A stretch of 63,276 nt of DNA from Bacteroidaceae bacterium (GTDB lineage: Bacteria; Bacteroidota; Bacteroidia; Bacteroidales; Bacteroidaceae). A model generated the notes under the pieces. That model was not told where the DNA came from, did not search any database, and saw only the letters and a program-made list of their open reading frames with translations. Positions within the stretch are counted from its first letter, which is position 1. Each line of letters opens with the position of its first letter. This document shows, in pieces, positions 1 through 11,004 of this stretch. The stretch spans positions 1-63,276 of the forward strand of contig JAFUFK010000004.1 in assembly GCA_017469925.1 (NCBI GenBank), given 5' to 3'. The translations under genes and the position numbers were made by a program.

Positions 1-894
1 GATGACATCGTTCTTGTCGTCGTGGGCAATGTTCTTGATGACCACCTTCGTGTCGGGAGCCACCTCGCGGATGCCGTCGGCAATGGCCTCGGCCATCTTG
101 CGGGTCGATTGCCACATGGTGTCATAGACAATCGTCACCTGATTCTCCTGATAGGCATCTGCCCAGGCCAGATATTTCTCCACAATCTGTGCAGGATTGT
201 CCTTCCAGATGACGCCGTGGCTGGGGCAAATCATCGACAGCGGAAGGTTCATCGAGAATATCTGCTGAATCTTCTTCGTCACCATCGGGCTGTAGAGGTT
301 AAGGATGTTGGCATAGTATTTCTCGGCCTCGTACATCAGTGCTGCCTGCTCCACGGTGTCGTTGAACAGCGACTCGGTGGCAAAGTGCTGACCGAAGCCG
401 TCGTTGGAGAAAAGGATGCCGCCGTCCTGGTCCATGTAGGTGAACATCGTGTCGGGCCAGTGCAGCATGGTGGCTTCGATAAAGGTCAATGTGGTGTCGC
501 CCAGCGAGAGTGTGTCGTCCGTCTTGACGTTGACGAAATTCCAGTCCTGATGATAATGTCCACGGATAATGGCCTCGCCCTTCTTGGTGCAGTAGATGGG
601 CGTGTCGGGAATCTCGCGCATCAGTTCGGGCAGTGCGCCGCTGTGGTCAATCTCGTTGTGCTGCATCACGATGTAGTCAATCTCCTTCAGGTCTATCTCC
701 TGCTTCAGACGGCTGACGAACTCGCGGTCGTAGGGCTGCCAGACGGTGTCGATGAGCGCCGTCTTCTGGTCGCGCACCAGATAGGAGTTATAACTGGAAC
801 CGCGGTGCGTGGAGTATTCGTCGCCGTGAAAACGTGTCAGTTCCCAGTCGACCTTGCCGACCCAACTGACCTTGGGGGTAATCTGCTTTGCCAT
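1..894 (-). CDS. Flavodiiron protein (FprA-type A-type flavoprotein), 3' end cut by window
   Basis: Flavodiiron proteins reduce O2 or NO in the cytoplasm of anaerobes with electrons from rubredoxin or flavodoxin. The first 298 residues are in the window. Residues 1 to about 250 form the metallo-beta-lactamase-like domain. All six expected diiron ligands are visible: H79, E81 and D83 in HNEIDH, H145, D165 and H226 (PSHG). A flavodoxin-like domain begins near residue 253 (VTIVYDTMWQSTRKMAEAIA) and runs off the edge. The ATG is at 892-894, only 5 bases after the enolase stop, so the gene is probably co-transcribed with flavodoxin, cupin and eno. Family call is firm; O2 versus NO preference cannot be read from sequence. 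Confidence 0.93.
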   Translation of the reverse strand, partial: MAKQITPKVSWVGKVDWELTRFHGDEYSTHRGSSYNSYLVRDQKTALIDTVWQPYDREFVSRLKQEIDLKEIDYIVMQHNEIDHSGALPELMREIPDTPIYCTKKGEAIIRGHYHQDWNFVNVKTDDTLSLGDTTLTFIEATMLHWPDTMFTYMDQDGGILFSNDGFGQHFATESLFNDTVEQAALMYEAEKYYANILNLYSPMVTKKIQQIFSMNLPLSMICPSHGVIWKDNPAQIVEKYLAWADAYQENQVTIVYDTMWQSTRKMAEAIADGIREVAPDTKVVIKNIAHDDKNDVI

Positions 895-899
895 AGTGA

Positions 900-2566
<1,667 letters not shown>

Positions 2567-2590
2567 AGTCTTTTGAGTGTTATATAGTGA

Positions 2591-3088
2591 TTATAATTCT
2601 GAACGGATGCTGTCAAGCCAGTCATCAATGCGGTTCTCACTCTTACCTTCACTCTCTGAGCTGTCAAAAGCCAAACCCACGAACTTGCCATCAATGACAG
2701 CCTCTGAATCATTATAGGTGTATGTGTCGGCAGCTACATGGCCTATGACTTTAGCACCGCTGTCTTTCACGGCATTATAGATTTCAGCCATACCACCACA
2801 GAAGGTGTCGCCATATCCGTCTGCATCGCCACAGCCAAAGATGGCAATAGTTTTGCTACTGAGATCGGCAGACTTCAGTGCTTCCACACCGTCGTACCAG
2901 TCATCCTGCAACTCGCCTGCGCCCCATGTTGAGGTTCCCAGTAGAAGATTGTCATACTCGGCCAAAGTGTCGGCACTCACAGCGGCCACATTCTTCACGT
3001 CACTTACTCCCAGTTTCTGGGCAATCTGTTCTGCAAACTCCTGACAGGTGCCAGTGGTTGAGCCGTAAACTACAATCGTCTTTCTCAT
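2591..3088 (-). CDS. Flavodoxin
   Basis: FMN-binding low-potential electron carrier of 165 aa, the long-chain flavodoxin size. The phosphate-binding loop is VYGSTTGTCQEFAEQIA near the N-terminus; LLGTSTWGAGELQDDW and FGCGDADGYGDTFCGG supply the isoalloxazine loops. The frame stays open 32 codons upstream, but MRKTIVVYGST at 3086-3088 is the normal flavodoxin beginning and was chosen. It heads a minus-strand run with cupin, enolase and the flavodiiron protein and could donate electrons to the latter (inference). It is divergent from the Crp/Fnr gene at 3262. Confidence 0.95.
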   Translation of the reverse strand: MRKTIVVYGSTTGTCQEFAEQIAQKLGVSDVKNVAAVSADTLAEYDNLLLGTSTWGAGELQDDWYDGVEALKSADLSSKTIAIFGCGDADGYGDTFCGGMAEIYNAVKDSGAKVIGHVAADTYTYNDSEAVIDGKFVGLAFDSSESEGKSENRIDDWLDSIRSEL

Positions 3089-3232
3089 TGTTTTTATCGT
3101 TTGTTTGTTTCTTGAAATGATTCTTGTCATCAACAAACCCGCAAAGACCGTGCCAGACGAAAAGTTGGAAACATTTGTGTCCACTCTGAAGAATCATGTA
3201 GGCTGAGCAGGCGATAATTTGGCAGAATTTTG

Positions 3233-3240
3233 TATCTTTG
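3233..3240 (+). promoter_or_regulatory. -7 element of the Crp/Fnr gene
   Basis: TATCTTTG fits the Bacteroidota -7 consensus TAnnTTTG and lies 21 bases before the ATG at 3262. No TTTG is found at the normal -33 spacing, so activation or weak constitutive use is possible. Confidence 0.6.
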
Positions 3241-3261
3241 CGGCAAAATTCAACTGACAAG

Positions 3262-3948
3262 ATGGAAACAAAAGTGACCAAGGCATTGTTGCTATGCCCT
3301 CTTTTCGAGGGGTTGACGGCAGACGAGATAGAACAGGCGATGTCAGCCGTCAACTATCGACTGGTACATTTCGACAAGAACGATGTCTATGTGCTGGCAG
3401 GCTTTCCTTGTCGCTATGCGGATATTATCGTGGAGGGCGAGTTGACTGCCCGTATGGTAGGCCCTTCCGGTAAGTTTGTACAGATGGCGACTCGCACCAT
3501 GGGCAACCTATTGGCACCCGCTTTTATCTTCTCGAAAGACAATAGGATGCCCGTGAGCATTGAGACCAATTCGTCCACCATCGTTCTGCGCATGTCTCCC
3601 GATGAATTACTGCAACTGATGAAGTCAGACGACCGCATCCATCTGAATTTCATTCGCCAGCTGTCGGCTGTAGGCCAGTTCCTTGCCAGGAAAGTGCGGA
3701 TGCTTACCCTCCACACCGTTCGGGAAAAGGTGGCCATCTTCCTGCTTGAAGAAGCCAAGAAGTGCGGTTCCGATAGTTTCACCCTGAAGAAATCCCGTCA
3801 GGAGATTGCTGACAGTTTTGCCATTCAGAAGTTCTCCCTGCAGCGTTGCCTTAATGAGTTGGTAGCAGAGGGAACCATCTTGTTAGATGGCAAGCATATA
3901 ATCATTATAGACAAACAGAAATTAATGTCATTGGGGGCGGTTCCCTAA
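3262..3948 (+). CDS. Crp/Fnr-family transcriptional regulator
   Basis: 228-residue regulator: cyclic-nucleotide-binding-like beta-roll (about residues 10-125), dimer helix (FIRQLSAVGQFLARKVRML), and a C-terminal winged helix with the recognition segment SRQEIADSFAIQKFSLQRCL. No N-terminal cysteine cluster of the FNR [4Fe-4S] type is present, so the signal is not oxygen sensing by an iron-sulfur cluster of that kind. An open TTG start exists at 3238, but it lies inside the -7 promoter element, so ATG 3262 was chosen. It is divergent from flavodoxin-cupin-eno-fprA and is the obvious candidate regulator of that redox run (inference). Confidence 0.9.
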   Translation: METKVTKALLLCPLFEGLTADEIEQAMSAVNYRLVHFDKNDVYVLAGFPCRYADIIVEGELTARMVGPSGKFVQMATRTMGNLLAPAFIFSKDNRMPVSIETNSSTIVLRMSPDELLQLMKSDDRIHLNFIRQLSAVGQFLARKVRMLTLHTVREKVAIFLLEEAKKCGSDSFTLKKSRQEIADSFAIQKFSLQRCLNELVAEGTILLDGKHIIIIDKQKLMSLGAVP

Positions 3949-4085
3949 TGCACATTATATCACGGCCAACCTCGAAGAAGTTGCTGGCACCTATCTCTCC
4001 CGGCAGGGAATATATCATTGTTTTCTGATAAACCGCTATAATCCACAAATATTTGACCCAAAGAACGCAACATTCCTGCGAATTA

Positions 4086-4117
4086 TTTGGTTTATAACAT
4101 AAACTTCTTTATCTTTG
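4086..4117 (+). promoter_or_regulatory. Promoter, -33 TTTG / -7 TATCTTTG
   Basis: TTTG at 4086-4089 and TATCTTTG at 4110-4117 with a 20-base spacer, a full match to the Bacteroidota primary-sigma consensus. Drives the two-gene unit starting at 4144. Confidence 0.8.
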
Positions 4118-4143
4118 CATGGTAATAATTCATCATATACGAT

Positions 4144-4797
4144 ATGGCAATGGAAGATAAGGAAAAAGAGTTGACTCCGCAGGAGTCGATAGAGGTTATG
4201 CAGCGCATGGTGCGCCAGGCAGAAGCGACGGCACACTTCACGGGACAGCCGTTCCTGACGGCCGGTGTTTGCTTCGTCGTCACGTTTCTCACGATGGCTG
4301 TGCTTTATGCGGTGTGGCCCGAACGAAACTGGACGTGGGTTTTGTTTCTGTACGTCGTCCTGCACTTCGTCTTTTGGCATCGTTCCCTGCCCAAAAAGGG
4401 CTCCCCACAGACGCTGGCCGAGCGGGTGATTGGCGAAGTGTGGAGTACAGGCGAGGGCATGATATTTGGCACCATCCTGTTTGGCTGCCTTGGTATCAAT
4501 GAGCATAACTGGCTTGTGCCGCCCATCCTCCTGCTGTTTGTGACCACCATTGTCTGCAATTCCAGTTACACCAACGATGACGAGTGGGGCTATCGCCTAT
4601 CTACCATCGGCATAATTGGTGCCTTGGGTGTCATCTTCAATGGAACGCGCTGGACGGTAATGACTTGGGGCGCTTGTCTCTATTACGCTGTGCTGTTTGC
4701 CGTCGTCCTCTTGGGCACGGGCTGGCGCTGGACGTATCTGGCCAAGCATCCCGAGAAACGGAAAACTATGGTGATAGACGTGGACGACGATGAGTGA
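4144..4797 (+). CDS. Polytopic membrane protein of unknown function
   Basis: 217 aa, not recognised as a characterised family. A charged cytoplasmic start (MEDKEKELTPQESIEVMQRM) is followed by about six hydrophobic segments, beginning TAGVCFVVTFLTMAVLYAV, WVLFLYVVLHFVFW and MIFGTILFGCLGI, and ends in an acidic tail VIDVDDDE. The last 8 bases overlap the start of a winged-helix regulator, so the two are translationally coupled. In Bacteroidales such membrane protein plus small PadR/MarR-like regulator pairs are common; the regulator may control the membrane protein (inference). Confidence 0.8.
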   Translation: MAMEDKEKELTPQESIEVMQRMVRQAEATAHFTGQPFLTAGVCFVVTFLTMAVLYAVWPERNWTWVLFLYVVLHFVFWHRSLPKKGSPQTLAERVIGEVWSTGEGMIFGTILFGCLGINEHNWLVPPILLLFVTTIVCNSSYTNDDEWGYRLSTIGIIGALGVIFNGTRWTVMTWGACLYYAVLFAVVLLGTGWRWTYLAKHPEKRKTMVIDVDDDE

Positions 4798-5095
4798 CCA
4801 GCCAAGAACATTCCAACCGCTCGACCCGTTGCTGCACGCCGAACTCCGGCTGGCCGTCGTGTCGCTGCTCATCAGCGTGGGAGAAGCCGAGTTCCCCTAT
4901 ATAAAGGAGAAGACGGGAGCCACGGCGGGCAACCTCAGCGTGCAGATAGACAAACTCTCGGCGGCGGGTTACATCGAGGTCGAAAAGACCTTCAAGGGCA
5001 AGAAGCCCTGTACCCGTTGCCGCATTACGCCCACAGGGCTGAAAGCCTTTGAGGCATACGTCGATGCACTGAAAACTTACCTTGAAGTAAAGTAA
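4790..5095 (+). CDS. Winged-helix transcriptional regulator (HTH_27 type)
   Basis: A 101-residue one-domain DNA-binding protein. LDPLLHAELRLAVVSLLISV is the first helix of the HTH_27 family; the recognition helix lies in TGATAGNLSVQIDKLSAAGY and the wing in VEKTFKGKKPCTRCRITPTG. No effector domain is present. The ATG overlaps the end of the upstream membrane-protein gene (ATGAGTGA), so both are probably made from one transcript. Target genes are not known. Confidence 0.85.
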   Translation: MSDQPRTFQPLDPLLHAELRLAVVSLLISVGEAEFPYIKEKTGATAGNLSVQIDKLSAAGYIEVEKTFKGKKPCTRCRITPTGLKAFEAYVDALKTYLEVK

Positions 5096-5112
5096 TATGA
5101 AAAGTTTTTAGT

Positions 5113-5120
5113 ACCTTTGT
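5113..5120 (+). promoter_or_regulatory. -7 element upstream of the phosphatase gene
   Basis: TACCTTTG, matching TAnnTTTG, 20 bases before the ATG at 5141. No good -33 element at the standard distance. Confidence 0.5.
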
Positions 5121-5140
5121 AACGAATAATCAGATAAACC

Positions 5141-6706
5141 ATGAAAAGACTATTTACATTGATTATGCTGTTGTGTGCCATGAGCATGCAGGCAGAGACG
5201 GCGAAGCCCCGACTGGTGGTGGGCATTATGGTGGACCAGATGCGGTGGGACTACCTGGAGCGGTACAAGGACCGTTACTGCGAGGGCGGATTCCGACGGA
5301 TGATGGACGAGGGATACAACTGTACGCGCTGCCTGATAAACTACATCCCGGCCGTGACGGCAGTGGGCCATACGTCGGTCTATACGGGTTCGGTGCCCGC
5401 CTTCCACGGCATCACGAACAACTATTTCTATGTAGATGGGAAGGGCACATCGGCCCCCTACGACGAAGATATGGCAACCGTGGGCAGCGAGACGAAGGCC
5501 GGCAAGCGGTCGCCCCACCTGATGATGGGCACGACGATGGGCGACGAACTGCGCATGGCCACAAACTTCCGTTCGAAGGTCATCGGTGTGGCCATCAAGG
5601 ACCGGGCCTCCATCCTGCCCGCCGGCCATTCGGCAAATGCCGCTTACTGGCTCGACGACACGGACGACCGTTTCATCACCAGCACATACTACATGAAGGA
5701 ACTGCCCCAGTGGGTGGTGGATTTCAACAAACACAACAAGAGCAAGGAATACATGAAGCGCGACTGGCCCGCGAAGATGATGTACCCCGAGGACACCTAC
5801 GTGCAGAGCCATCCACGCGACACGCGCATTGAGCACACCGTGGGCAAGGACATCCGCTCAACGCCCTGGGGAGCCACATTGACGCTGGACATGGCCCGTG
5901 CTGCCGTGGAGGGCGAACAACTGGGCAGCGACGAGTTCACCGACATGCTCTGCGTCAGCATCTCCTCCACCGATGCCATTGCCCACCGCGTGGGATGCAA
6001 CTCGCAGTACATCGAGGATGCCATGCTCTGGCTCGACCACGACCTGGAGGCCTTCTTCACCTTCCTCGACAAGCAGGTGGGCAAGGGACAGTGGACGGCC
6101 TTCCTGACCGCCGACCACGCCGGTAGCCACAACCTACAGTGGCGCATGGACCACAAGATACCCGCCCAGGTGTGGGAATCGACACAAGTCGTAAAGGACC
6201 TGAACCAGAAAATCGCCGATGAAATGGGCATTACGGAAAATGTCGTGAAGAACATCGCCAGTTTCAAGGTACTGCTGGATGAGGCCATTATCCGTGAGAA
6301 AGGTTTCGACCGCAATCGCGTGGCCGACATCGTCACCGGACACCTGCGCCAATTGTCGTGGGTAGAGTACGCCTACGACGTGGAGCGCATTCCCGACTAC
6401 ATCCCCGAACCCCTGCGCACGATGACACGCAACGGATACTACCCTGGCCGCACGGGGCAGATACAGATTATCCCCACGGGCGGCGTGATGGAAGCCTTCA
6501 GTTACGGAGAGGGACAGAACCTGAAAGGTGCCAGCCACATGCTCTGGGGCCCCGACGACACGCACATACCCCTCGTATTCGTGGGCTGCGGCGTGCCACA
6601 GGGCGAAGACAACCATACCGTGCACATCACCGACATCGCCGCCACCATCTGCTCGCTCCTGCATATCCAGGAGCCCAGTGCCTGCGTAGGCGAACCCATT
6701 TTCTAA
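5141..6706 (+). CDS. PafA-like alkaline phosphatase / phosphodiesterase-superfamily protein, exported
   Basis: 521-residue member of the alkaline-phosphatase superfamily with a Sec signal peptide (MKRLFTLIMLLCAMSMQA). Zn-site residues fit the PafA pattern: VDQMRWD near the N-terminus, the nucleophile Thr in PAVTAVGHTS, the KxR substrate motif VAIKDRASI, SSTDAIAHRVG, TADHAG and the last His in GASHMLWGPDD. The KxR motif separates PafA-type monoesterases from classical PhoA. It likely removes phosphate from organic phosphates in the periplasm. Followed after 7 bases by an outer-membrane-type gene. Confidence 0.9.
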   Translation: MKRLFTLIMLLCAMSMQAETAKPRLVVGIMVDQMRWDYLERYKDRYCEGGFRRMMDEGYNCTRCLINYIPAVTAVGHTSVYTGSVPAFHGITNNYFYVDGKGTSAPYDEDMATVGSETKAGKRSPHLMMGTTMGDELRMATNFRSKVIGVAIKDRASILPAGHSANAAYWLDDTDDRFITSTYYMKELPQWVVDFNKHNKSKEYMKRDWPAKMMYPEDTYVQSHPRDTRIEHTVGKDIRSTPWGATLTLDMARAAVEGEQLGSDEFTDMLCVSISSTDAIAHRVGCNSQYIEDAMLWLDHDLEAFFTFLDKQVGKGQWTAFLTADHAGSHNLQWRMDHKIPAQVWESTQVVKDLNQKIADEMGITENVVKNIASFKVLLDEAIIREKGFDRNRVADIVTGHLRQLSWVEYAYDVERIPDYIPEPLRTMTRNGYYPGRTGQIQIIPTGGVMEAFSYGEGQNLKGASHMLWGPDDTHIPLVFVGCGVPQGEDNHTVHITDIAATICSLLHIQEPSACVGEPIF

Positions 6707-6713
6707 CCCCCTT

Positions 6714-8693
6714 ATGAAGCAGTGCGCCTGCCTTCTGATACTCTGCATAGCCTTATGCGGAGGCAGGGTTTGTGCCCAATCGACATTGACCTGGCAGGAC
6801 TTTGTAGAAGAGATATCGGACGACGCGTATGCCGAGGAACAGGGTTGGACCGAGCACATGGAAGAACTGGCCGAACTGGCAGCCCATCCCCTCGACATCA
6901 ATACAGCCACTCGGGAGCAACTGAACCGGATTCCCTTCCTCTCGGAAGAGCAAATCGAAGAGATACTCGATTACATCTTTTTACATCAGGGCATGCGCTC
7001 GACGGGCGAATTAATGGCCATTTCATCGATAGATTTTACCATTCGCCGGTATCTGTCACTTTTTGTCTATGCCGACCAGTCGGTATTCCTACGACCCGAC
7101 ACTCTGAACCTGAAATCGCTCGTACGGAAAAGCAAGCACGAACTCCTGACCCGCCTCGACATTCCCCTCTATTATCGCGCAGGCTATTCCTACCCACCCG
7201 AGCGAGGGGGCTACCACGGTTCGACACTCTACAATAAGGTACGCTACCAGATGACAAGCCAGAAGCACCTCGACCTGGGGTTGTCGGCCGAGAAAGACCA
7301 GGGCGAACCCTTCCGTCACAACGGGGGTTGGGACAGCTATGGCCTGTACCTGTTGCTACGCGACATCGGCCACCTGCGCACGGCCATCGTGGGCGACTAC
7401 AAGATGGCATTCGGCGAGGGGCTGGTCGTCAATAGCGGCTTCTCGACGGGGAAGTCGAGCCTTATGAGCCATCCGAGCCAAGGGATAAAGTCGAAGCGAG
7501 GCATGGACGAAGTCAACTACTTCCGGGGAGCAGCCGCCACAGTCCGCGTGGGTCATACCGACATCTCAGCCTGGCTCTCACACCGTAGGCTCGACGCCAC
7601 GCTGAACGACGACGGAGCGGCCGTCACGCTACAGACCTCCGGACTCCACCGCACCACTACGGAACTGGACCACAAAAGGAACCTCGCCTCGACGCTTGCT
7701 GGCGGAAACCTTACGTGGCGCAACCATGGTTTCCACCTCGGTGCCACGGGCTATTTTCAGCGGTTTCATCGGGAACTTTCGCCTGGCGACGCACTCTACC
7801 GAAAGATATATCCCGAAGGGCGGAACTTCGGGGCCATGAGCCTCGACTATGGATACGCACACCCGTGGATTTCCCTGTCGGGCGAGACGGCATACAGCAC
7901 CGAGAAAGGAGGCCTGGCCACCCTGAACCGCGTGAGTTGGAAAATATCACCCCAATACACGCTGAGCGGTTCGTATCGTTTCTATTCCTACAAATACTAT
8001 TCTTTCCACGCCTCGGCACTGGCCGAAAACAGCCGCGTACAGAACGAAAGCGGAGGCATGCTGCGCCTCGATGCCAGACCATTCGACCCACTCACCCTCG
8101 TGGCCTACATCGACTTCTTCTACAACCCATGGCCCCGATACACCATGACCCACAGCAGCAGCGGGCAGGACCTGACCCTAAAGGCAGAGTACCAGCTCGG
8201 ACGCCAAAACACGCTGGGAATGCGCTACCAACTGAAACGAAAGGAGCGTAGCGACCACATGCAAGTACACAACCGCCTCCGAATCGGCTACACCCGGCAA
8301 CAGGGCACCCACTGGCGACTGCAGTCGCAACTCCACCTCCACGCGATGGACGGCAGTGGGGTAGGGTATGCCCTGTCGCAACGCGTTCGTTATCAGAAAG
8401 GAGGCGGCCAGTTGTCGGCACTATTATCCTACTTCGACACACCCGACTACGAAACCCGCATCTTCCAGTACGAACCCATGCTGAGCGAAATGTTCCGCTA
8501 CCCCTCGCTCTACGGGCGCGGCCTGCGTTTTGTGGCCGCCGCACGCTACGCCCTGTGGAAAGGGCGACTCACCCTCGAGGCCCTCTACGGCATGACCCGC
8601 TATACCGACCGCGACGAGCAAAGTAGTGGAATGCAACTCATCCACAGCCCGTGGAAAAACGACCTAAGCGTACAAATTCGCCTTAAAATTTGA
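6714..8693 (+). CDS. Exported helix-hairpin-helix protein with beta-barrel-like C-terminal region
   Basis: 659 aa. A signal peptide (MKQCACLLILCIALCGGRVCAQ) precedes a short ComEA-like helix-hairpin-helix region, LDINTATREQLNRIPFLSEEQ, repeated weakly in SEEQIEEILDYIFLHQG. The remaining about 500 residues are rich in alternating aromatic/polar strands (YYRAGYSYPPERGGY, YTLSGSYRFYSYKYYSFHA) and end in IRLKI, as expected of an outer-membrane beta-barrel. Related two-part proteins occur across Bacteroidota without assigned function. HhH suggests DNA contact, but an exported location makes DNA-uptake or structural roles only speculation. Confidence 0.8.
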   Translation: MKQCACLLILCIALCGGRVCAQSTLTWQDFVEEISDDAYAEEQGWTEHMEELAELAAHPLDINTATREQLNRIPFLSEEQIEEILDYIFLHQGMRSTGELMAISSIDFTIRRYLSLFVYADQSVFLRPDTLNLKSLVRKSKHELLTRLDIPLYYRAGYSYPPERGGYHGSTLYNKVRYQMTSQKHLDLGLSAEKDQGEPFRHNGGWDSYGLYLLLRDIGHLRTAIVGDYKMAFGEGLVVNSGFSTGKSSLMSHPSQGIKSKRGMDEVNYFRGAAATVRVGHTDISAWLSHRRLDATLNDDGAAVTLQTSGLHRTTTELDHKRNLASTLAGGNLTWRNHGFHLGATGYFQRFHRELSPGDALYRKIYPEGRNFGAMSLDYGYAHPWISLSGETAYSTEKGGLATLNRVSWKISPQYTLSGSYRFYSYKYYSFHASALAENSRVQNESGGMLRLDARPFDPLTLVAYIDFFYNPWPRYTMTHSSSGQDLTLKAEYQLGRQNTLGMRYQLKRKERSDHMQVHNRLRIGYTRQQGTHWRLQSQLHLHAMDGSGVGYALSQRVRYQKGGGQLSALLSYFDTPDYETRIFQYEPMLSEMFRYPSLYGRGLRFVAAARYALWKGRLTLEALYGMTRYTDRDEQSSGMQLIHSPWKNDLSVQIRLKI

Positions 8694-8729
8694 AGATTTC
8701 CGCATTTTGCCGTACCTTTACAACCGAAT

Positions 8730-9494
8730 ATGAGCACAATCATCTATCCGTCACCCATTTTCGGGCCTGTCAGGAGCCGAAGGTTGGGGGTCTCGTTGGG
8801 CATCAACCTGTTGCCACGGGACGGCAAGTGGTGCTCGTTCGACTGCCTCTACTGCGAGTGTGGACTGAACGAGGAACGCCGTGCCCAAGCCCCACTGCCC
8901 ACACGGCAGGAGGTGCGCGAGGCATTGGAACGCCAGTTGCAACAGATGCACAAGGAAGGGCCACGGCCCGACGTGCTGACCTTTGCCGGAAACGGCGAAC
9001 CTACGCTACACCCCCATTTCCCGGAAATCGTTGACGACGTCGCAAGGCTTCGCGACCAGTACTTCCCCGAAGCACGCATATCGGTACTCAGCAACTCGAC
9101 ACAAATCCACCGCCCCAAGGTGCGTGAAGCACTGCTGCGAACCGACAACCCCATCATGAAACTCGACACCACGGACATGGACTTCATCCGCCGTATGGAC
9201 CGCCCACAAGGCCACTACGACGTCGGGCGCATCGTGGCGCTTTTGGCCGAAATGAGTCCTCAGGTCATCATCCAGACCATGTTCCTGACGGGCCTCGGCT
9301 TCGACAATACGGGCGACAACTACGTACAGCCCTGGCTCGAAGCCCTCCGACAGATACAACCCCGGCAGGTCATGATATACACCGTCGATCGCGAGACACC
9401 CGTTCGGGGACTGGAAAAGGCCAGCCGGGAAAAACTCGATGAAATCGCGGAAAAAGTAAGGCAAGCAGGCTTCTGCTGCTCAGTCTCATACTAA
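8730..9494 (+). CDS. Radical SAM protein (COG0731-like Fe-S oxidoreductase)
   Basis: 254 aa. The N-terminal signature PSPIFGPVRSRRLGVSLGIN and the cluster motif CSFDCLYCECG (CxxxCxxC) define a radical SAM enzyme of the COG0731 type. FAGNGEPTLHP corresponds to the SAM-binding GGEP-like motif. No SPASM or other C-terminal cluster domain is present. The family is widespread but its substrate is unknown; tRNA modification has been proposed for relatives. The nearby TrkH gene follows 19 bases later on the same strand. Confidence 0.88.
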   Translation: MSTIIYPSPIFGPVRSRRLGVSLGINLLPRDGKWCSFDCLYCECGLNEERRAQAPLPTRQEVREALERQLQQMHKEGPRPDVLTFAGNGEPTLHPHFPEIVDDVARLRDQYFPEARISVLSNSTQIHRPKVREALLRTDNPIMKLDTTDMDFIRRMDRPQGHYDVGRIVALLAEMSPQVIIQTMFLTGLGFDNTGDNYVQPWLEALRQIQPRQVMIYTVDRETPVRGLEKASREKLDEIAEKVRQAGFCCSVSY

Positions 9495-9513
9495 ACTACC
9501 AGCAATACACACC

Positions 9514-11004
9514 ATGAAAAAGAGTATATTCGGCATGCTACTGATGATGGAGAGCCTGTTCATGGCCTTCAACACCCTGGTGGCACTCTACTACCATCAC
9601 AAACTGGGCGAACAGGACTGGAAAGCCTTCGCCATTACGGCAGCCATCACGTTCCTCTCGGGCTTTGTCCTCTATGCCTACGGCCACACCCGGCTGGGCC
9701 GCTCGAACCCACAACTCTCTCGCGGTGGTTCGTTCATTATCGTCGGACTCACGTGGGTCGTTTTCTCTGTTTTCGGTATGTTGCCCTTCATTCTCTATGA
9801 TGGGCTGGAGGTAGATATTGCCAGTGCCTACTTCGAGACCATGAGTGGGTTCACGACCATGGGTGCCACCATCATCCCCGACATTGAAGCGATGCCGCAT
9901 GGCATACTGCTCTGGCGCAGCCTGATGCAGTGGATGGGCGGATTGGGCATCGTGGTCTTTTCCTTTGCCATGCTGCCCGTAAGGGACATGAAGAACTCCA
10001 CTATGTTCATCGCCGAAATGTCGGGACTGACCATCAACCGGCTGCAACCCAAAATCGGTGCCACTTCGCGCCGCTTGTTGCTTATTTACGTTGTGCTCAC
10101 GCTGTTGTGCTTATTCATGTTTTGGGTGGGGCCCATGAATCTGTTCGATGCTCTTTGCTATGCCCTCTCCACTACGGCCACGGGCGGATTCGGCACCCAC
10201 ACGGCCAGCATCGGCTACTTCCATTCTGCCTACATCGAATACGTGTGTGCCGCCTTCATGCTCATCTCCAGCATAAACTTTGGTCTCTACTACTACATCT
10301 CCATTTGGCGTGTGCGAGTGTGCCTGAAGAACGAGGAGGTTAAAGGCTTTCTGCTCACCGTCGTGGGTCTGGTGGCAGTCTTTTGCTTGCTGTTTCGCTT
10401 TACGGCATTCGACGGCTCTGCGGCCATTCCGCACACTGGCGAGGAGGTGTTCAGGACGAGCCTCTTCCATGTGGCCACGATCATCAGTTCCTGTGGTTTC
10501 CAGGCCCAGTCGTTCGACTATGTGGGTTGGGGCACGGCCTTTTGGATGCCCACGGTGATGATGATGATTCTCGGCGGCTGTACGGTGAGCACTGCGGGTG
10601 GAATGAAGATGATGCGCATACTGATATACCTAAAGTACACCCTGCGCGAGTTCCGCACCCATCTTCATCCCAATTCCGTTATCGGAATCAAGTTCAACGG
10701 GCGCGTCATAGCCGACCGCTACATCCATCGCGTGATGTCCTATTTGATTATCTACGTCTTCATACTCATCGTCAGTTGCACGTTGATGACCATGTTCATG
10801 GACTTCGACCTCACCACCGCCTTTGGTGCAGTCGTGTCCAGTCTTGGAAATACGGGACCCGCGCTTGGCGAACTGGGGCCCGCCAACAACTTCGTTTCTG
10901 TCTCGGCTGCCGGCAAGTTCCTGCTGAGTTTCCTGATGCTTGTCGGCCGTCTCGAAATCTTCACGATACTCTTCCTCTTCATGCCCAAGGCATGGAAGTT
11001 GTAA
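9514..11004 (+). CDS. trkH: TrkH-family potassium uptake protein
   Basis: 496-residue inner-membrane K+ transporter. Four pore loops with the expected Thr-x-Gly patterns can be seen: GFTTMGATII, STTATGGFGTH, SSCGFQAQSFD and SSLGNTGPALG. The usual 8-10 hydrophobic helices are present. The peripheral nucleotide-binding partner TrkA is usually adjacent in Bacteroidales but is not in this window. Preceded by a radical SAM gene, followed by a 340-base non-coding region with a 22-bp repeat array. Confidence 0.95.
   Translation: MKKSIFGMLLMMESLFMAFNTLVALYYHHKLGEQDWKAFAITAAITFLSGFVLYAYGHTRLGRSNPQLSRGGSFIIVGLTWVVFSVFGMLPFILYDGLEVDIASAYFETMSGFTTMGATIIPDIEAMPHGILLWRSLMQWMGGLGIVVFSFAMLPVRDMKNSTMFIAEMSGLTINRLQPKIGATSRRLLLIYVVLTLLCLFMFWVGPMNLFDALCYALSTTATGGFGTHTASIGYFHSAYIEYVCAAFMLISSINFGLYYYISIWRVRVCLKNEEVKGFLLTVVGLVAVFCLLFRFTAFDGSAAIPHTGEEVFRTSLFHVATIISSCGFQAQSFDYVGWGTAFWMPTVMMMILGGCTVSTAGGMKMMRILIYLKYTLREFRTHLHPNSVIGIKFNGRVIADRYIHRVMSYLIIYVFILIVSCTLMTMFMDFDLTTAFGAVVSSLGNTGPALGELGPANNFVSVSAAGKFLLSFLMLVGRLEIFTILFLFMPKAWKL

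Noticed and set aside
3949-4085. Possible terminator or RNA after the Crp/Fnr gene
   Set aside because: Only weak, distant complementarity (TTCCCT with AGGGAA) and no T run; not reported as a feature.
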